Below, piece after piece: positions 46,737 through 56,960 of a stretch of DNA of 64,000 nt. How positions within the stretch are numbered: the first letter of the stretch is position 1; the number at the start of each line of letters is the position of its first letter. The DNA comes from Diphasiastrum complanatum (lineage: Eukaryota; Streptophyta; Lycopodiopsida; Lycopodiales; Lycopodiaceae). The stretch covers positions 21,283,051 to 21,347,050 of the forward strand of contig CM055111.1 in NCBI GenBank assembly GCA_029204225.1. The letters run 5' to 3'. The translations under genes were made by a program, and so were the position numbers. Under the pieces are notes generated by a model that saw nothing but the letters and a program-made list of their open reading frames with translations, was not told the origin of the DNA and did no database searches.

Positions 46737-48254
46737 TGACAAAATTTCCAAAATTCACATGTGTGGGGAATGTTTACAAGAGTGACTGATCTTAATTAAG
46801 CTTTGTGATTGGCACTATAACCTGATTCTAGATTGATCAACAAAATCTAGTTCAGAAGAAATGGCTAATCCACAATCTAGCATGCTAATCAACTAAATAT
46901 AATAGCAATGATCAAAGAATGAAAAAATACAAGATTTCAATGTATGAGCATTAGCCTCAACACGAGTTAGAGAGAGAGAGAGCTAGAGAGATAACAAGCA
47001 ATATTTGTTTAGATCCAAAATGACATGAGATAGCTACAAAACTTTGGTTCTTCATTACTTTGTGAATGAGAATGATATGTACATATATAGGAGAGCCAAA
47101 ATTCGTGGTACTCCTTGCATTCAATGCTACACCTATTCAAGTGCAAACAACTATTAACTTGACACCTAACTGCTAGCATGCATAGGTTGCACCTAACTTC
47201 TACCTCCTTTCTCCAAATGGCAATTTCTCAACTAGCCATGTACAAATCTCCATGCATGTGTCCATTAGAGTGATTGCATGCTTTGCATGTCACTATGGAA
47301 ACTTAGGACATTATGCATTTATTGTGGCTCGAGTTTCTACTGTGAAAGTACTGTACTTTAGGACCATAAATGGATCTACAAAAGATCCACACGAGTGATT
47401 GGATGCTTGCTTAACAATCTATCAAAAAACTAGACACAAAAAAGTTGATCTAGATTGGCAATTTGACAAACAACAAGCATTCACAATCAAAAGCATTGAT
47501 CAACATTGAAATCAGAGCCTACACGTGTGTACTACAGGCTGTAGTACGGCCTTCAACCTGAGAAACAAGTAGAAATTGATTTGGTTTCATTTGGATCACA
47601 AAAACTCAATGTACATAGTGAACTAGCTTGAGATTGCCAATGAGCTCCAAAAATTTCACTATGGAGAGAGGGAATACATAGCAAATTCGACTTCCTTCTT
47701 GAAGTTAGGTGGATTTCCAGCATGTAATAAGGAAGTTAACTCACCCTTATTGCCCTAAAATGAAACCCTAGCCTAGATCCTAGAGTTATGCTTGGTAGAT
47801 AGCTAGTTGGTCAAATTTTCACCTTAAACTTAGGTGTAGGTCCTATAAAGTAGTAATGACCACCAAATAGACATGACCAACTCTCTTGACTTGACCTAAA
47901 CTACATTAGGATGGGTTTCCCAAGTGGCATCATGGCCTCACATGTGCGGCCCACTTGTGTACACAATTTACACTATTCTATTTTTCCAAGAAATTGTTAG
48001 AAAAGTTGATCAGAGAGTTTTTTTTTTCCAAAATAGCACTATTGAACCTTCGTCGAGCTAATCTTCGCCCAATGAACCTTCGCCAGTCCAATTTTTAGGT
48101 TCTAATTTTCTAGATCAAGTCTAACCCAAACTCGCCCTATTCCACAAGGATATGTGCTCAATTCACATACCTTGGATATGTACAAAATATTTACATGGGT
48201 AGGATCCTCCAAACATTAACAACAGATGATAGATATGTTTTACGACTCTTAACA
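46737..48254 (-). repeat. 3' LTR of Copia-C3 with a foreign segment inside
   Basis: 46737-47340 and about 48121-48254 match the right LTR (51484-52349). In between lies H-type LTR sequence. The LTR edge is ...ACTCTTAACA at 48254. Confidence 0.88.
47341..48120. repeat. H-type LTR segment within the C3 3' LTR
   Basis: About 780 bp starting TGTGAAAGTACTGTAC, unlike the C3 LTR. It takes the place of about 115 bp present in the right LTR. It shares wording with 57951-58745 (gagtgattgg.agcttg; acacgtgtg; tactgtacggcct / agtacggcct). It lacks a matching TTTCACA end, so only part of an LTR is here. No coding sense. Confidence 0.6.
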
Positions 48255-48262
48255 CTCCTCCT
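48255..48262 (-). other. Polypurine tract of Copia-C3
   Basis: CTCCTCCT on the plus strand next to the LTR end, the same as in C2. Confidence 0.88.
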
Positions 48263-48522
48263 TAAAATATATCTATCTGATGTTGGTGAAGATCCTTTGA
48301 GTTTGGATTCTTTGCTTTGCATTTAAAGTGAAGATGAACAAAGAATCCATCATAGCAGTATGCTTACCAAATCCATGATAAGTTCTCTTTGATAGAAATA
48401 TTTTTCAAATGCCTTTGAAAAATATTCCACCAACCTGCTACTATGCCAATGTACCTCCTGCATGTCTGATGTCGATCATGGGTATGCAAAGTCCACATGC
48501 ATGAAGTTGGCTGCAAGAAAGA
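48263..48522 (-). other. C3 3' region between main ORF and polypurine tract
   Basis: About 260 bp; faint resemblance to the RNase H end of C2, no continuous reading. Confidence 0.4.
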
Positions 48523-50247
48523 CTAAAAAAATAGAGGCTTCCATGCCTCATCATGACCACAAAGATCATACAGATCAAGATTGTACCATGAGCAATATTC
48601 AAGATTAAGCATACTAGCTTCACTAGTCCAAAAAATATGAACTCTATCAAAAATGGATCTAATCTTGAAACCATACTCAAACTTGATCAAATTAAGGCTT
48701 AATACTTTCTTGAGGGTGTAAGTGTCCTCAGTGGATGCTTCACTTAACCTCACAAGAAGTTTACAATATGCCTCAATACATGAAAAAACTTCTTTTTTCA
48801 AACTATGAGTACTAAACTCATACTTGCTCTTACTCAATTTAAAAGCATACAAATGATGGTACAACATCTTGCTTTCTAGATGTTTTGGAAACATAATCAA
48901 GTCACAAAAGACAAGAAGTAATTCCAAACTAAAGACTTCATTCAAAAACCGAATAGTCTTACTTGATCTTTGAGATAAGCAAATCTCAATTAAGCAAGAT
49001 ACATCATTAATCAAAGAAAATGAACAATAGGTGAGTAAAACAAAATGAATACCACCTTTACTTATCTTTTCTTTTCCATGAAATAAGATCAACAAGGACT
49101 CGGCCTTGTACAATGATGAAGATCTCCTTGGACATGCATGTTGAGGATACTCCTCCTCAAACCTTGATCTCATCACAACTTGATTACTTGCCATAGTAAT
49201 GACTTGTGAGGAACTATGAGACACTGTGCTCTTGGCCACTTCCAAGATAGAAAATAGATCTTCAAGATCAAGAACTTCTCCATGCTCAAACACCTTCGAG
49301 ATAGAGAGTGTAAAGGCTATGTAGCCTTTCTTGGTGGATAAGCATCCAACCGTGATCCACAGACTAAGATCACCATCCTTCTTTCTTTCCAAGAAACCAC
49401 ATACAAAGCAATAGTCTTCAAGAACACTGAGGTATTCAACCTTAGGCTTATAACTGAACAAGACTTCATAAAGTGCACTCCTTCCATTAGCTTCATAACT
49501 CCATAAAGTTTTGCATGATGGAACATACACATGCACCAAAAAACTTGAAGAGACAAGACACATCCAAATGTAACTTGTGGATCCATCAATAGTACATGCA
49601 AAGCAAGAAACACCTTCCTTGCTTACTGATAAAGAAAGATGAACATCGGAATGTTTCAACTCCATAGAATGTTCTGTCTTTTTAGAAGACAATAAATATG
49701 GATCCATAAGTGATTTTGCCATAGAATAAGCCACTCTTGGCTTGATCTCCTTGACTATAATAGACATAGACCTGAAGTTGGAAACATACAACTTCCTATG
49801 CCATAGCTCCTCCTTGGAAACATAAGTCATCAATGCAGCATCACATAAACTTGAATTTTCATCCACATCTAGCTTGAAAATACCTCCATATCTAGATCCA
49901 CTTGCAAGGATCTTATCTTCTTTCTTTATGAAACAACCATTGATATTGAAATCCAGTTCATAACCATCATCTAACAACTTTCTTACACTAATCACAATCT
50001 TTGTGAGATTAGGCACATAGAGAACATTGGAAAGTGTAAAATTCATAGAAGATGTAAGTTTTAAGGAACAACTTCCAACACCTTCAATTGCACATGTATC
50101 ACCAACTGCTGTGTATACTGATTTCTTAGGATCTAGAACAGATTCAATAGAAACAAAAGAATCTTTGGAGCAACTCATATGAGTTGTTGCTCCACTATCA
50201 ATATACCATGATACATCATTAAAAGGTAAAGAAGAAAAACTAGACAT
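48523..50247 (-). CDS. 574-codon remodelled pol-like ORF of Copia-C3
   Basis: Residues about 1-100 are a recognisable copia protease region (WYIDSGATTHMSCSKDSF, VYTAVGDTCAIEGVGS, NVLYVPNLTK). About 150-200 correspond to GAG-pre-integrase (ELWHRKLYVSNFRSMSIIV) and about 205-240 to the start of integrase (MELKHSDVHLSLSVSKEG). About 245-330 align with the C2 integrase tail (SALYEVLFSYKPKVEYLSVL, CLSTKKGYIAF). The catalytic core and RT are not recognisable. From about residue 390 to the end (ICLSQRSSKTIRFLNEVFS, KSKYEFSTHSLKKEVFSCIE, LYDLCGHDEAWK) no family is recognised. The start given is the first Met of the frame; gag lies upstream on the same strand. An open frame of this length in a remodelled pol is unusual but may only reflect youth. 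Confidence 0.6.
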   Translation of the reverse strand: MSSFSSLPFNDVSWYIDSGATTHMSCSKDSFVSIESVLDPKKSVYTAVGDTCAIEGVGSCSLKLTSSMNFTLSNVLYVPNLTKIVISVRKLLDDGYELDFNINGCFIKKEDKILASGSRYGGIFKLDVDENSSLCDAALMTYVSKEELWHRKLYVSNFRSMSIIVKEIKPRVAYSMAKSLMDPYLLSSKKTEHSMELKHSDVHLSLSVSKEGVSCFACTIDGSTSYIWMCLVSSSFLVHVYVPSCKTLWSYEANGRSALYEVLFSYKPKVEYLSVLEDYCFVCGFLERKKDGDLSLWITVGCLSTKKGYIAFTLSISKVFEHGEVLDLEDLFSILEVAKSTVSHSSSQVITMASNQVVMRSRFEEEYPQHACPRRSSSLYKAESLLILFHGKEKISKGGIHFVLLTYCSFSLINDVSCLIEICLSQRSSKTIRFLNEVFSLELLLVFCDLIMFPKHLESKMLYHHLYAFKLSKSKYEFSTHSLKKEVFSCIEAYCKLLVRLSEASTEDTYTLKKVLSLNLIKFEYGFKIRSIFDRVHIFWTSEASMLNLEYCSWYNLDLYDLCGHDEAWKPLFF

Positions 50248-50716
50248 CAGAAGAGATGCCTCTCCACAACTTGCATGTGAGTCTTCTATGATACAACTGG
50301 TTTGAACTTCTTGTGTCTTCTTCTTGAAGTTAGAAGGATGAGCTAACTCATCTTCTACTCCACCATAGTCTTTGTTCTTTGCTTTTTTCTTGGTGAAGGC
50401 ACGAGAGTACTGGTTCTTACTCCTCTTTCTTGACTTGATTTCGGATTCATGAAGGTTCTTCAGAGTCTCCCAAGTCTCTAATCTCTCTCAACATCTCATC
50501 AGAGATGTTCAATTTGATGATATGTAGAGAAATTCTTGCTCTCTTCTTGAATCTCTGAGCCTCATCAAAAGCTGCAGGTTCAACTTCAATTTCAGTTACA
50601 ATATCCATTACACCATAGAGAATCAACAAGGATTCTATCCTATCCTTCCAAACTGAATAGTTAAAGGTGTATAGTCTTTCACTAGCTTGAAAGAGACAAT
50701 CTCCTACAGATGCCAT
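50248..50716 (-). pseudogene. Copia-C3 gag, fossil
   Basis: Starts MASVGDCLFQASERLYTFNY at 50716, parallel to the C1 and C2 gag; VMDIVTEIEVEPAAFDEAQR and LHIIKLNISDEMLREI follow. Much shorter than C2 gag before the protease region begins, and the zinc knuckle was not seen. A few breaks. Confidence 0.8.
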
Positions 50717-51471
50717 GAATGTGAAGACTCTTGTGATTGAACTGCAATATGCTTGAGCTTGTTCCTATCAGACTGAGAGTTGCTGCTCTCTTCACTATAG
50801 GTATTTTCAAGGTTGAACTACCTTCCTATGTGAAACACTTGCAACTATATTTGAGATGAATCTCGAATATTCCACAAGACAAGTTTTCTAGATCAGACAC
50901 AAAAAGTGGTTTGAGACACTTTGGCTGGTTTGAATTCTACTTTTGGCACGTGTGAAATGCTTCAAAAGAAAACACTATTGACACTCAAAAGGCTCAAAGT
51001 ATGTTCAAATACTTCAAACTTAGTCTTGAACTACAGTTTCTTGTGTTGGATGCTCAAAACAATGAATTCAGAACAAAGTATAATTGAATCAAATCAAAAT
51101 GCTGTCACTCGGATGTTGCACCTATCCCTATCCTCTTTAAGAGCTTATAACTCTTGCTAGACACATCAGATTGATTTGGTTTCAATTTCTATGGAAAGTA
51201 CAGATCAAATGTTTTCCATCAAGCTATAAGACTGCTATCTTTGGATCTATAAGTAAGGAGAACAAAGGGACTGAAAAACTCTGATTTTCACATGTGCGGA
51301 ATTCCAGAATTCCGTACTTCCTCAATTAAGGTCAAAAAATTCAGTTCAAGTCCGATTTGATCCAAATTCACTTCAGAGAAAGGTTAGAAAAAGTGCAAAA
51401 CTGCTTTTTTGTTTTGTTTAGCTCTCAATTTCTTGTACAATCAGAGTTGTTAGCATGCAAAGCTTAATGTG
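50717..51471 (-). other. Untranslated leader of Copia-C3
   Basis: 755 bp, collinear with the C1 leader (757 bp). Conservation of the leader while pol is rebuilt fits a packaging requirement. ggcacgtgtgaa at about 50946. Confidence 0.82.
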
Positions 51472-51483
51472 GCTCTGATACCA
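51472..51483 (-). other. Primer binding site of Copia-C3 (tRNA-iMet)
   Basis: GCTCTGATACCA abuts the LTR at 51484. Confidence 0.93.
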
Positions 51484-52349
51484 TGACAAAGTTTCCAAAA
51501 TTCACATGTTTGGGGAATGTCCACAAGAGTGACTGATCTTAATTAAGCTTTGTGATTGGCACTATAACCTGATTCTAGATTGATCAACAAAATCTAGTTC
51601 AGAATAAATGGCTAATCCACAATCTAGCATGCTAATCAACAGAATATAATAGCAATGATCAAAGAATGAAAAAATACAAGATTTCAATGTATGAGCATTA
51701 GCCTCAACACGAGTTAGAGAGAGAGAGCTAGAGAGATAACAAGCAATATTTGTTTAGATCCAAAATGACATGAGATAGCTACAAAACTTTGGTTCTTCAT
51801 TACTTTGTGAATGAGAATGATATGTACATATATCGGAGAGCCAAAATTCGTGGTACTCCTTGCATTCAATGCACATCCTACACCTATTCAAGTGCAAACA
51901 ACTATTAACTTGACACCTAACTGCTAGCATGCATAGGTTGCACCTAACTTCTATCTACTTTCTCCAAATGGCAATTTCTCAACTAGCCATGTACAAATCT
52001 CCATGCATGTGTCCATTAGAGTGATTGCATGCTTTTCATGTCACTATGGAAACTTAGGACATTATGCATTTATTGTGGCTCGAGTTTCTACAAGGTCATA
52101 ATTGACCAATTCCATGTGAATCTCTATATGCATGTCAAACTAGACATTGTCAATATTTATGGAATATCATACTAGACCAACTAGACTTTATGCATGTCAC
52201 TGGAATTTGATCTACCTAATCCAAACTCGCCCTATTCTACAAGGATATGTGCTCAATTCACATACCTTGGATATGTACAAAATATTTACATGGGTAGGAT
52301 CCCCCAAACATTAACAACAGATGATAGATATGTTTTACAATTCTTAACA
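51484..52349 (-). repeat. 5' LTR of Copia-C3
   Basis: 866 bp, TGACAAAGTTTCC...CAATTCTTAACA in plus orientation, with the gagttagagagagagagc patch as in C1/C2. Confidence 0.92.
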
Positions 52350-52785
52350 GGTTTCACACATGTGAAGACATGTCAGAGTACGGACTCCAACATGAAAACA
52401 AAGTACACTATGATAGAAACTCAAATCACTCAAAACAAATGAAGACAAATGGAGAGATTAACACAAAATTGCTTCCAAAATAAAGATTGATGTTTCATAT
52501 TGATTATGGCCAAATATGGCTCTATATATACATTTCTTGGAGCTCGAGGTACTGATCATGCATCAGATCTCACATGTGTGAGAATGCTTTGTCATATGGT
52601 GAATCATCATGCAAAATTGACATTTGGATCAAACTTTCTATTTTGAGCACTTTTGGTCCAATTTCCTACTATGGAGATCTACTTAGAAATCTTCTAGCAG
52701 TCAAAACTCGCCTACTTCAGCTTAGTCCACACATGTGAGCTGTCCTCTAAACATGGGATGTGACACCTAACCTAAGTATGTGGTC
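52350..52785 (-). repeat. F-type LTR, right part (split by Copia-C3)
   Basis: Begins ggttt (the TSD), then ttcacacatgtgaag and the F LTR sequence (cttctagcagtcaaaactcgcctacttcagctta) to about 52785, where similarity stops. Confidence 0.85.
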
Positions 52786-54595
52786 TTTTCTTGTGTTCAA
52801 ATTCTACTTATTAGGTGTTCAAGGTCTGTTATAGATATTTTTCAGCAGCCATTAGCCGTTTTTCAGAGGTGGTTAAACGTTTCACACAACATAAGCGCTG
52901 GAGTTCATTTCTTGCACAAGCTTCCACGACTGCAGACCGTTGGGAAGCACGCACCTTCCACGGCCTTCTTTCCTGACCAGCATTTTTTGAGAGTCCTTTC
53001 ATCTGATTTGAGTTCCAAGGTTCTAGCTGCATGCATGAGCTTCTTTCTTCGGCTATTGGAAGAGCTGATTTTTCCGCAGTATTCACATGTTCCTCCGAGT
53101 CTTTCACACATTTCTCATTGCTGTTCATAGCAAGTCATTTCCATGGTTTCTAGCTACACGGTTTCAAGTGTACGAGTCATTTTCAGCTATTTTTTTGCCT
53201 TCTTTCGATCTATGAGCGAATTCCTTACCCTTCAGCCAATCGTGTGAGGGTCCTACAATAGGGTGTGGGAGTTCCTCAACATTCAATTTCGATCTATGAG
53301 CGAATTCCTTACCCTTCAGCCAATCTTGGAGGGTCCTACAATAGGGTGTGGGAGTTCCTCAACATTCAATTTCGATCTATGAGCGAATTCCTTACCCTTC
53401 AGCCAATCGTGTGAGGGTCCTACAATAGGGTGTGGGAATTCCTCAACATTCAAACAACTGTGAGAGTGCCTCAGGTAGGTTGTGCGAGTAGGTGTGATCT
53501 TCACCAAAGTCTTGTTTGTGTGAGTAGGTTTTATGAGCATGTTGAGCGAGTAGTCCCACAATCTTTTTAGCTTGTGCAAGTGTGGTGACTCAGTTATGGC
53601 ATTTTATATGATTTATTGGCTTTTTTATTATATTTATTGAGTCTTGAATACTTCAAAAGCTGCATATTACTTGTTGTTGCCAGATTTATTATTTTTAAGT
53701 GTTATCCCTGCTTTACGATATTTCTGGAATGCAAATGTAAGATCTTTTAGTCTTGAAGTATTTGAACTTCTTCAAAGGTCTATAGTCATTCTAGTTATAT
53801 CATGGGAAAGACCTTCGAATTACTTAATCACAAGTTCATGAACGAGCTTCATATATTTAGGCCATATTCAACTGTTAAAGATCAACCTTTATTCTATAAG
53901 GGTATTCAACTTCACATTAGGCCATACAATGATTTGAGGTCATATAGAAGTTCTTAAGGATCAGCCTTGAGTTAATTCTAGTTAACGCTTTATTGGTATA
54001 AAGCACAAGGCAAGAATGCAAAAGGAGGTGTCTGGAATTATCCTAAGTGTATGAGGTCATGGCACACTTGCACCTATGACTATTCAAGGCAATTCATTTT
54101 CTTACGGCATGAGCTATGTTCCAGACCAACATTAAGCTCAAGGACAACTTTATTTGTGTGGGTATTAGCCTAGGTTAGTGGGCTGGCCTTGAGTTTAAAT
54201 ACATAAGTATCTTTTGAGGCATGGTCATTCTTTCTCTATTAGATCACTTTAGAAATTCGACCTTCCTAGCTGTCATCCAAGCCGTATTCTTCTCAAAATC
54301 TTGGGAAACGTGACACATAGATCGAAGTGATCTGATTCATGTCTACATCAGTATTTCGGGTCTCTACCATAATTCGATCCAGCAGCATATTATTGTCGCA
54401 GAAGGCCAGATCGTTTCGTGTTCGTCTTCTCCTTCTCTTTTCACGAACAATTTTCTTTCTTTTGAATTTTCTTTTCATGCGGAAGCCCTTACAGGATCCC
54501 AGACACTCGACTACGCATCCCAGAACATATTTTATTCTAGCAATCAAGACACACAGCACATGACAAAGAGATACACGAAAATAGAGTGACTATAT
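52786..54595. other. Gene-free stretch with tandem repeat
   Basis: About 1.8 kb. Contains the 84-bp repeat below. A 116-codon ORF (52780-53130) and ORFs at 54293-54563 show no recognisable domain, overlap on both strands and are probably chance. 54100-54240 (gtgtgggtattagcctagg...gagtttaaatac) has the look of a worn LTR promoter, without a partner. Confidence 0.45.
53203..53452. repeat. Tandem repeat, three units of 83-84 bp
   Basis: Units start tttcgatctatgagcg at 53203, 53287 and 53370 and include agggtcctacaatagggtgt. They are nearly identical, the middle unit being one base shorter. Confidence 0.92.
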
Positions 54596-55189
54596 TGTCA
54601 GTTTGGTTTTGGAGCGAGATCGTCAGTGTCTCGCTCGTTGGCAGATTGACACTCTGCTCTTACGCTGTGTTCTGCTCGTTGGCAGACTTTCATTCACAGC
54701 TATGGTGTCTTTACTTTCTTACTCTATTTGCTACGTTTCTCTCTGTATCTTACAGATCTCTATATTCATATGTCTATATATTGTTATGATCCAGAGAGGA
54801 TCGTTTATATCTCCACTATGTGAACTTTACAAGATAGCTAAACGTCGAATCACATGACTAGTTAACGCTAATCAACTAGTTAGTTAGACTCTGTCGTTGC
54901 TACTCGTTTCAGCTGGGCGTGAAGCCCTTTTGAGCTGCCAGCTGGCAGCGCAAAAGATTTTTCTTTGTTTGATTCGTAATCTCCCGTTTGCTTTCGTTCT
55001 TTTCATAGTTTTCGTTTTGTGTCCCTTTTTCGATTTGTGATCCTGGAGGTGTGTTTTCGATTCGCGAATAATTCGCGAATCGTTCGTGCTTCGAGTCAAA
55101 GACACGTTGACTGTCGTGAATCGTTCTCATTCGACCTTCGTGTCTTGTTCGTGCTTCGACAAAGTTGCAGGAGTTCACTATTTCTGACA
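54596..55189 (-). repeat. 3' LTR of Copia-B2
   Basis: 594 bp with the inverted ends TGTCAG / CTGACA. Internal repeated motifs: ctcgttggcaga (twice), aattcgcgaat. No second LTR in the window. Confidence 0.85.
54803..54810 (-). promoter_or_regulatory. TATA-like box in the B2 LTR
   Basis: TTTATATC on the plus strand (GATATAAA in element orientation), in the middle of the LTR. Confidence 0.5.
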
Positions 55190-55201
55190 CTCCCTCTTGA
55201 A
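55190..55201 (-). other. Polypurine tract of Copia-B2
   Basis: CTCCCTCTTGAA on the plus strand (TTCAAGAGGGAG in element orientation) next to the LTR. Confidence 0.88.
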
Positions 55202-56960
55202 CCTTGCAGCTTTGTTCGTTCAATCCAATTGCCTCTCTTTGCTTGGTAAAGAGTGGCTTGTTGAGCGGTTTCATGAGGAGATCTGCAATCATAATTTTTG
55301 ATTTTATGAACTGGATTTGGAACTCTCCTTTCGAGATCAAATCTCGAATGTGATGGTACTTCAGAGGAATGTGCTTCGTTTTTTAATGGAAGACAGGATC
55401 CTGGGACAGATAGATGGCACTCTGGGAGTCTATCATCATCGTGCTTGGCCCCTCTTGTGGTATCTCGATTGCCTCCAACATCATTTGTAGCCACACTACC
55501 TCATTCACCACTTTCGAGGCTGCAACATACTCAGCCTCACAAGAGGATTGAGCTACCAGAGTTTGCTTTTTGCATATCCAGCTGATTGCAACTCCGCACG
55601 CTATTGTACATCCTCCAATAAAAGACATGTTGTCATCTTTGCAGCTCGCCTAGCTCGCATCACTGTAGTGATGTAGTTGAAATCATTTCTCTTCGTTTCT
55701 AGCTCTGTAGATTAATCCAACATTCTGGGTATCCTTTAGATACTGTAGGATTCGTTTGGCCATTTTTCAATGTGCTAGACCAGGATTGGAACAGAATTGG
55801 CTCAATGCGTAAACTGAGAAGGCTAGATCGGGTCTGGTACAAATTGTTAAGTACATCAGACTACCGATTAAGTTCTGGTAGGGTATACCTGCCATCTTCT
55901 GTTCTTCCTCTTCTGTTTCTGGGCAATCCTGTTTCGTGAGCTTGGCTCCAGCTATCATTGGTGTGGCTTTCTCTTTATAGTCCATCATGTGGTACTGCTT
56001 CAGCACTTTTCTGGCATATTCTGACTGACTCAAGTGCATTTCGCCATTTGTTCGATCTCTTTTGATCTCCAATCCTAGGCATTTTGTTGCTTCTCCAAGA
56101 TCTGTGATTTTGTAGTTTTCAGAAATCTGACTCTTCGTGTCTTTGATCAACATTAAGGAATTTTCTATCATCAGCGAATCATCCACGAAAATGGTCAATA
56201 TCACAAAATCCTTTCCTACTCTTTTGATATAGACATTACAGTCTGGTTGAGTAGGATTGAAGCCTAGAGACTTCAGAAGACCATCAAGCTTTTTGTACCA
56301 GGCTCGTGATGCCTGTTTTAGACCGTAGATGTATCTCTGCAATCGACAGACATATTGTCTGTTGTCGGGGTCTTCATAGCCTTCAGGTTGCTTCATGAAA
56401 ATTTCCTCCTCTAGATCTTCGTGGAGAAAGGCTGTTTTCACATCAATCTGGTGAATTTCCAGATTGTACTATGTGGCGTATGCAAGGAGCAGCCTTATGC
56501 TTGTCATCTTGACCATGGGTGAATATGTGTCAAAATAGTCGACACCATATCTCTGCGTGTAGCCCAGCCTTGCTTTGTAGCGGCCAATGGTGCCATCTGA
56601 TTTCAGCTTTTTCTTGTACACCCACTTGCAGTCGACTACTTTTCTGTTTTTTGGCAGTGGCTCTAATGTCCATGCCTCGTTTCGCCTCATCGACTCGATC
56701 TCTTCTGACATTGCCCATTTTCAGAATTCTCCCTCAAGACTCTGGATAGCTTCTTGGTATGTTGCTGGCTCTTCTATGAAGCTGCAGTACTCGAACTGCG
56801 TGTCTTTGCTCCATTGAAGATTGTCAAAATAGCGGTCTGGAGGTCTTCTTTGTCTTGTTGACCTTCGAGGTTTGTTTCGTCGCTGCTCGAACATTTCTTG
56901 TTCATGGGGTCGATCCTCTGTTTCCTGCTGCTCTGGAGTTTGGGGGCCTGCTGCCTCACA
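55202..56960 (-). pseudogene. Copia-B2 integrase tail, RT and RNase H, fossil
   Basis: In element order (right to left): integrase tail to about 56780; RT with NRKVVDCKWVYKKKLKSDGT near 56640, KTAFLHEDLEEEIFMKQPEG near 56430, RYIYGLKQASRAWYKKLDGL near 56310, VILTIFVDDSLM near 56195, SLMYLTICTRPDLAFSVYAL near 55850; RNase H with ISWICKKQTLVAQSSCEAEY near 55570, DSQSAIYLSQDPVFH near 55390 and a MIADLLMKPLNKPLF stretch near 55270. Closest to B1. Several breaks. Confidence 0.88.

Larger units (their letters stand above)
46737..52349 (-). mobile_element. Copia-C3, non-autonomous member of family C, nested in an F-type LTR
   Basis: 5.6 kb with TSD ggttt at 46732-46736 and 52350-52354. Right (5') LTR 51484-52349, PBS 51472-51483, leader, gag, a 574-codon remodelled pol-like ORF, polypurine tract 48255-48262, left (3') LTR 46737-48254. 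LTR edges, PBS, leader and gag start are shared with C1/C2. LTRs are about 98% identical in the parts compared, so it is young. It lacks recognisable integrase core and RT. Confidence 0.92.
54596..56960 (-). mobile_element. Copia-B2: 3' LTR plus integrase tail, RT and RNase H
   Basis: Minus-strand 3' half of a B-type copia element: LTR 54596-55189, polypurine tract, RNase H, RT, integrase tail to about 56960. The 5' half is absent; another B-type fragment follows. About five breaks. Confidence 0.87.

Noticed and set aside
52780-53130. 116-codon plus-strand ORF with an overlapping 99-codon minus-strand ORF
   Set aside because: No recognisable domain in either, both strands open together, adjacent to LTR remains and a tandem repeat; more likely chance.
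53203-53452. CRISPR-like array
   Set aside because: Units are directly adjacent with no unique spacers, and the setting is a plant nuclear genome.
54293-54857. Several ORFs of 60-90 codons on both strands
   Set aside because: They lie in or beside the B2 LTR and show no conserved motif.
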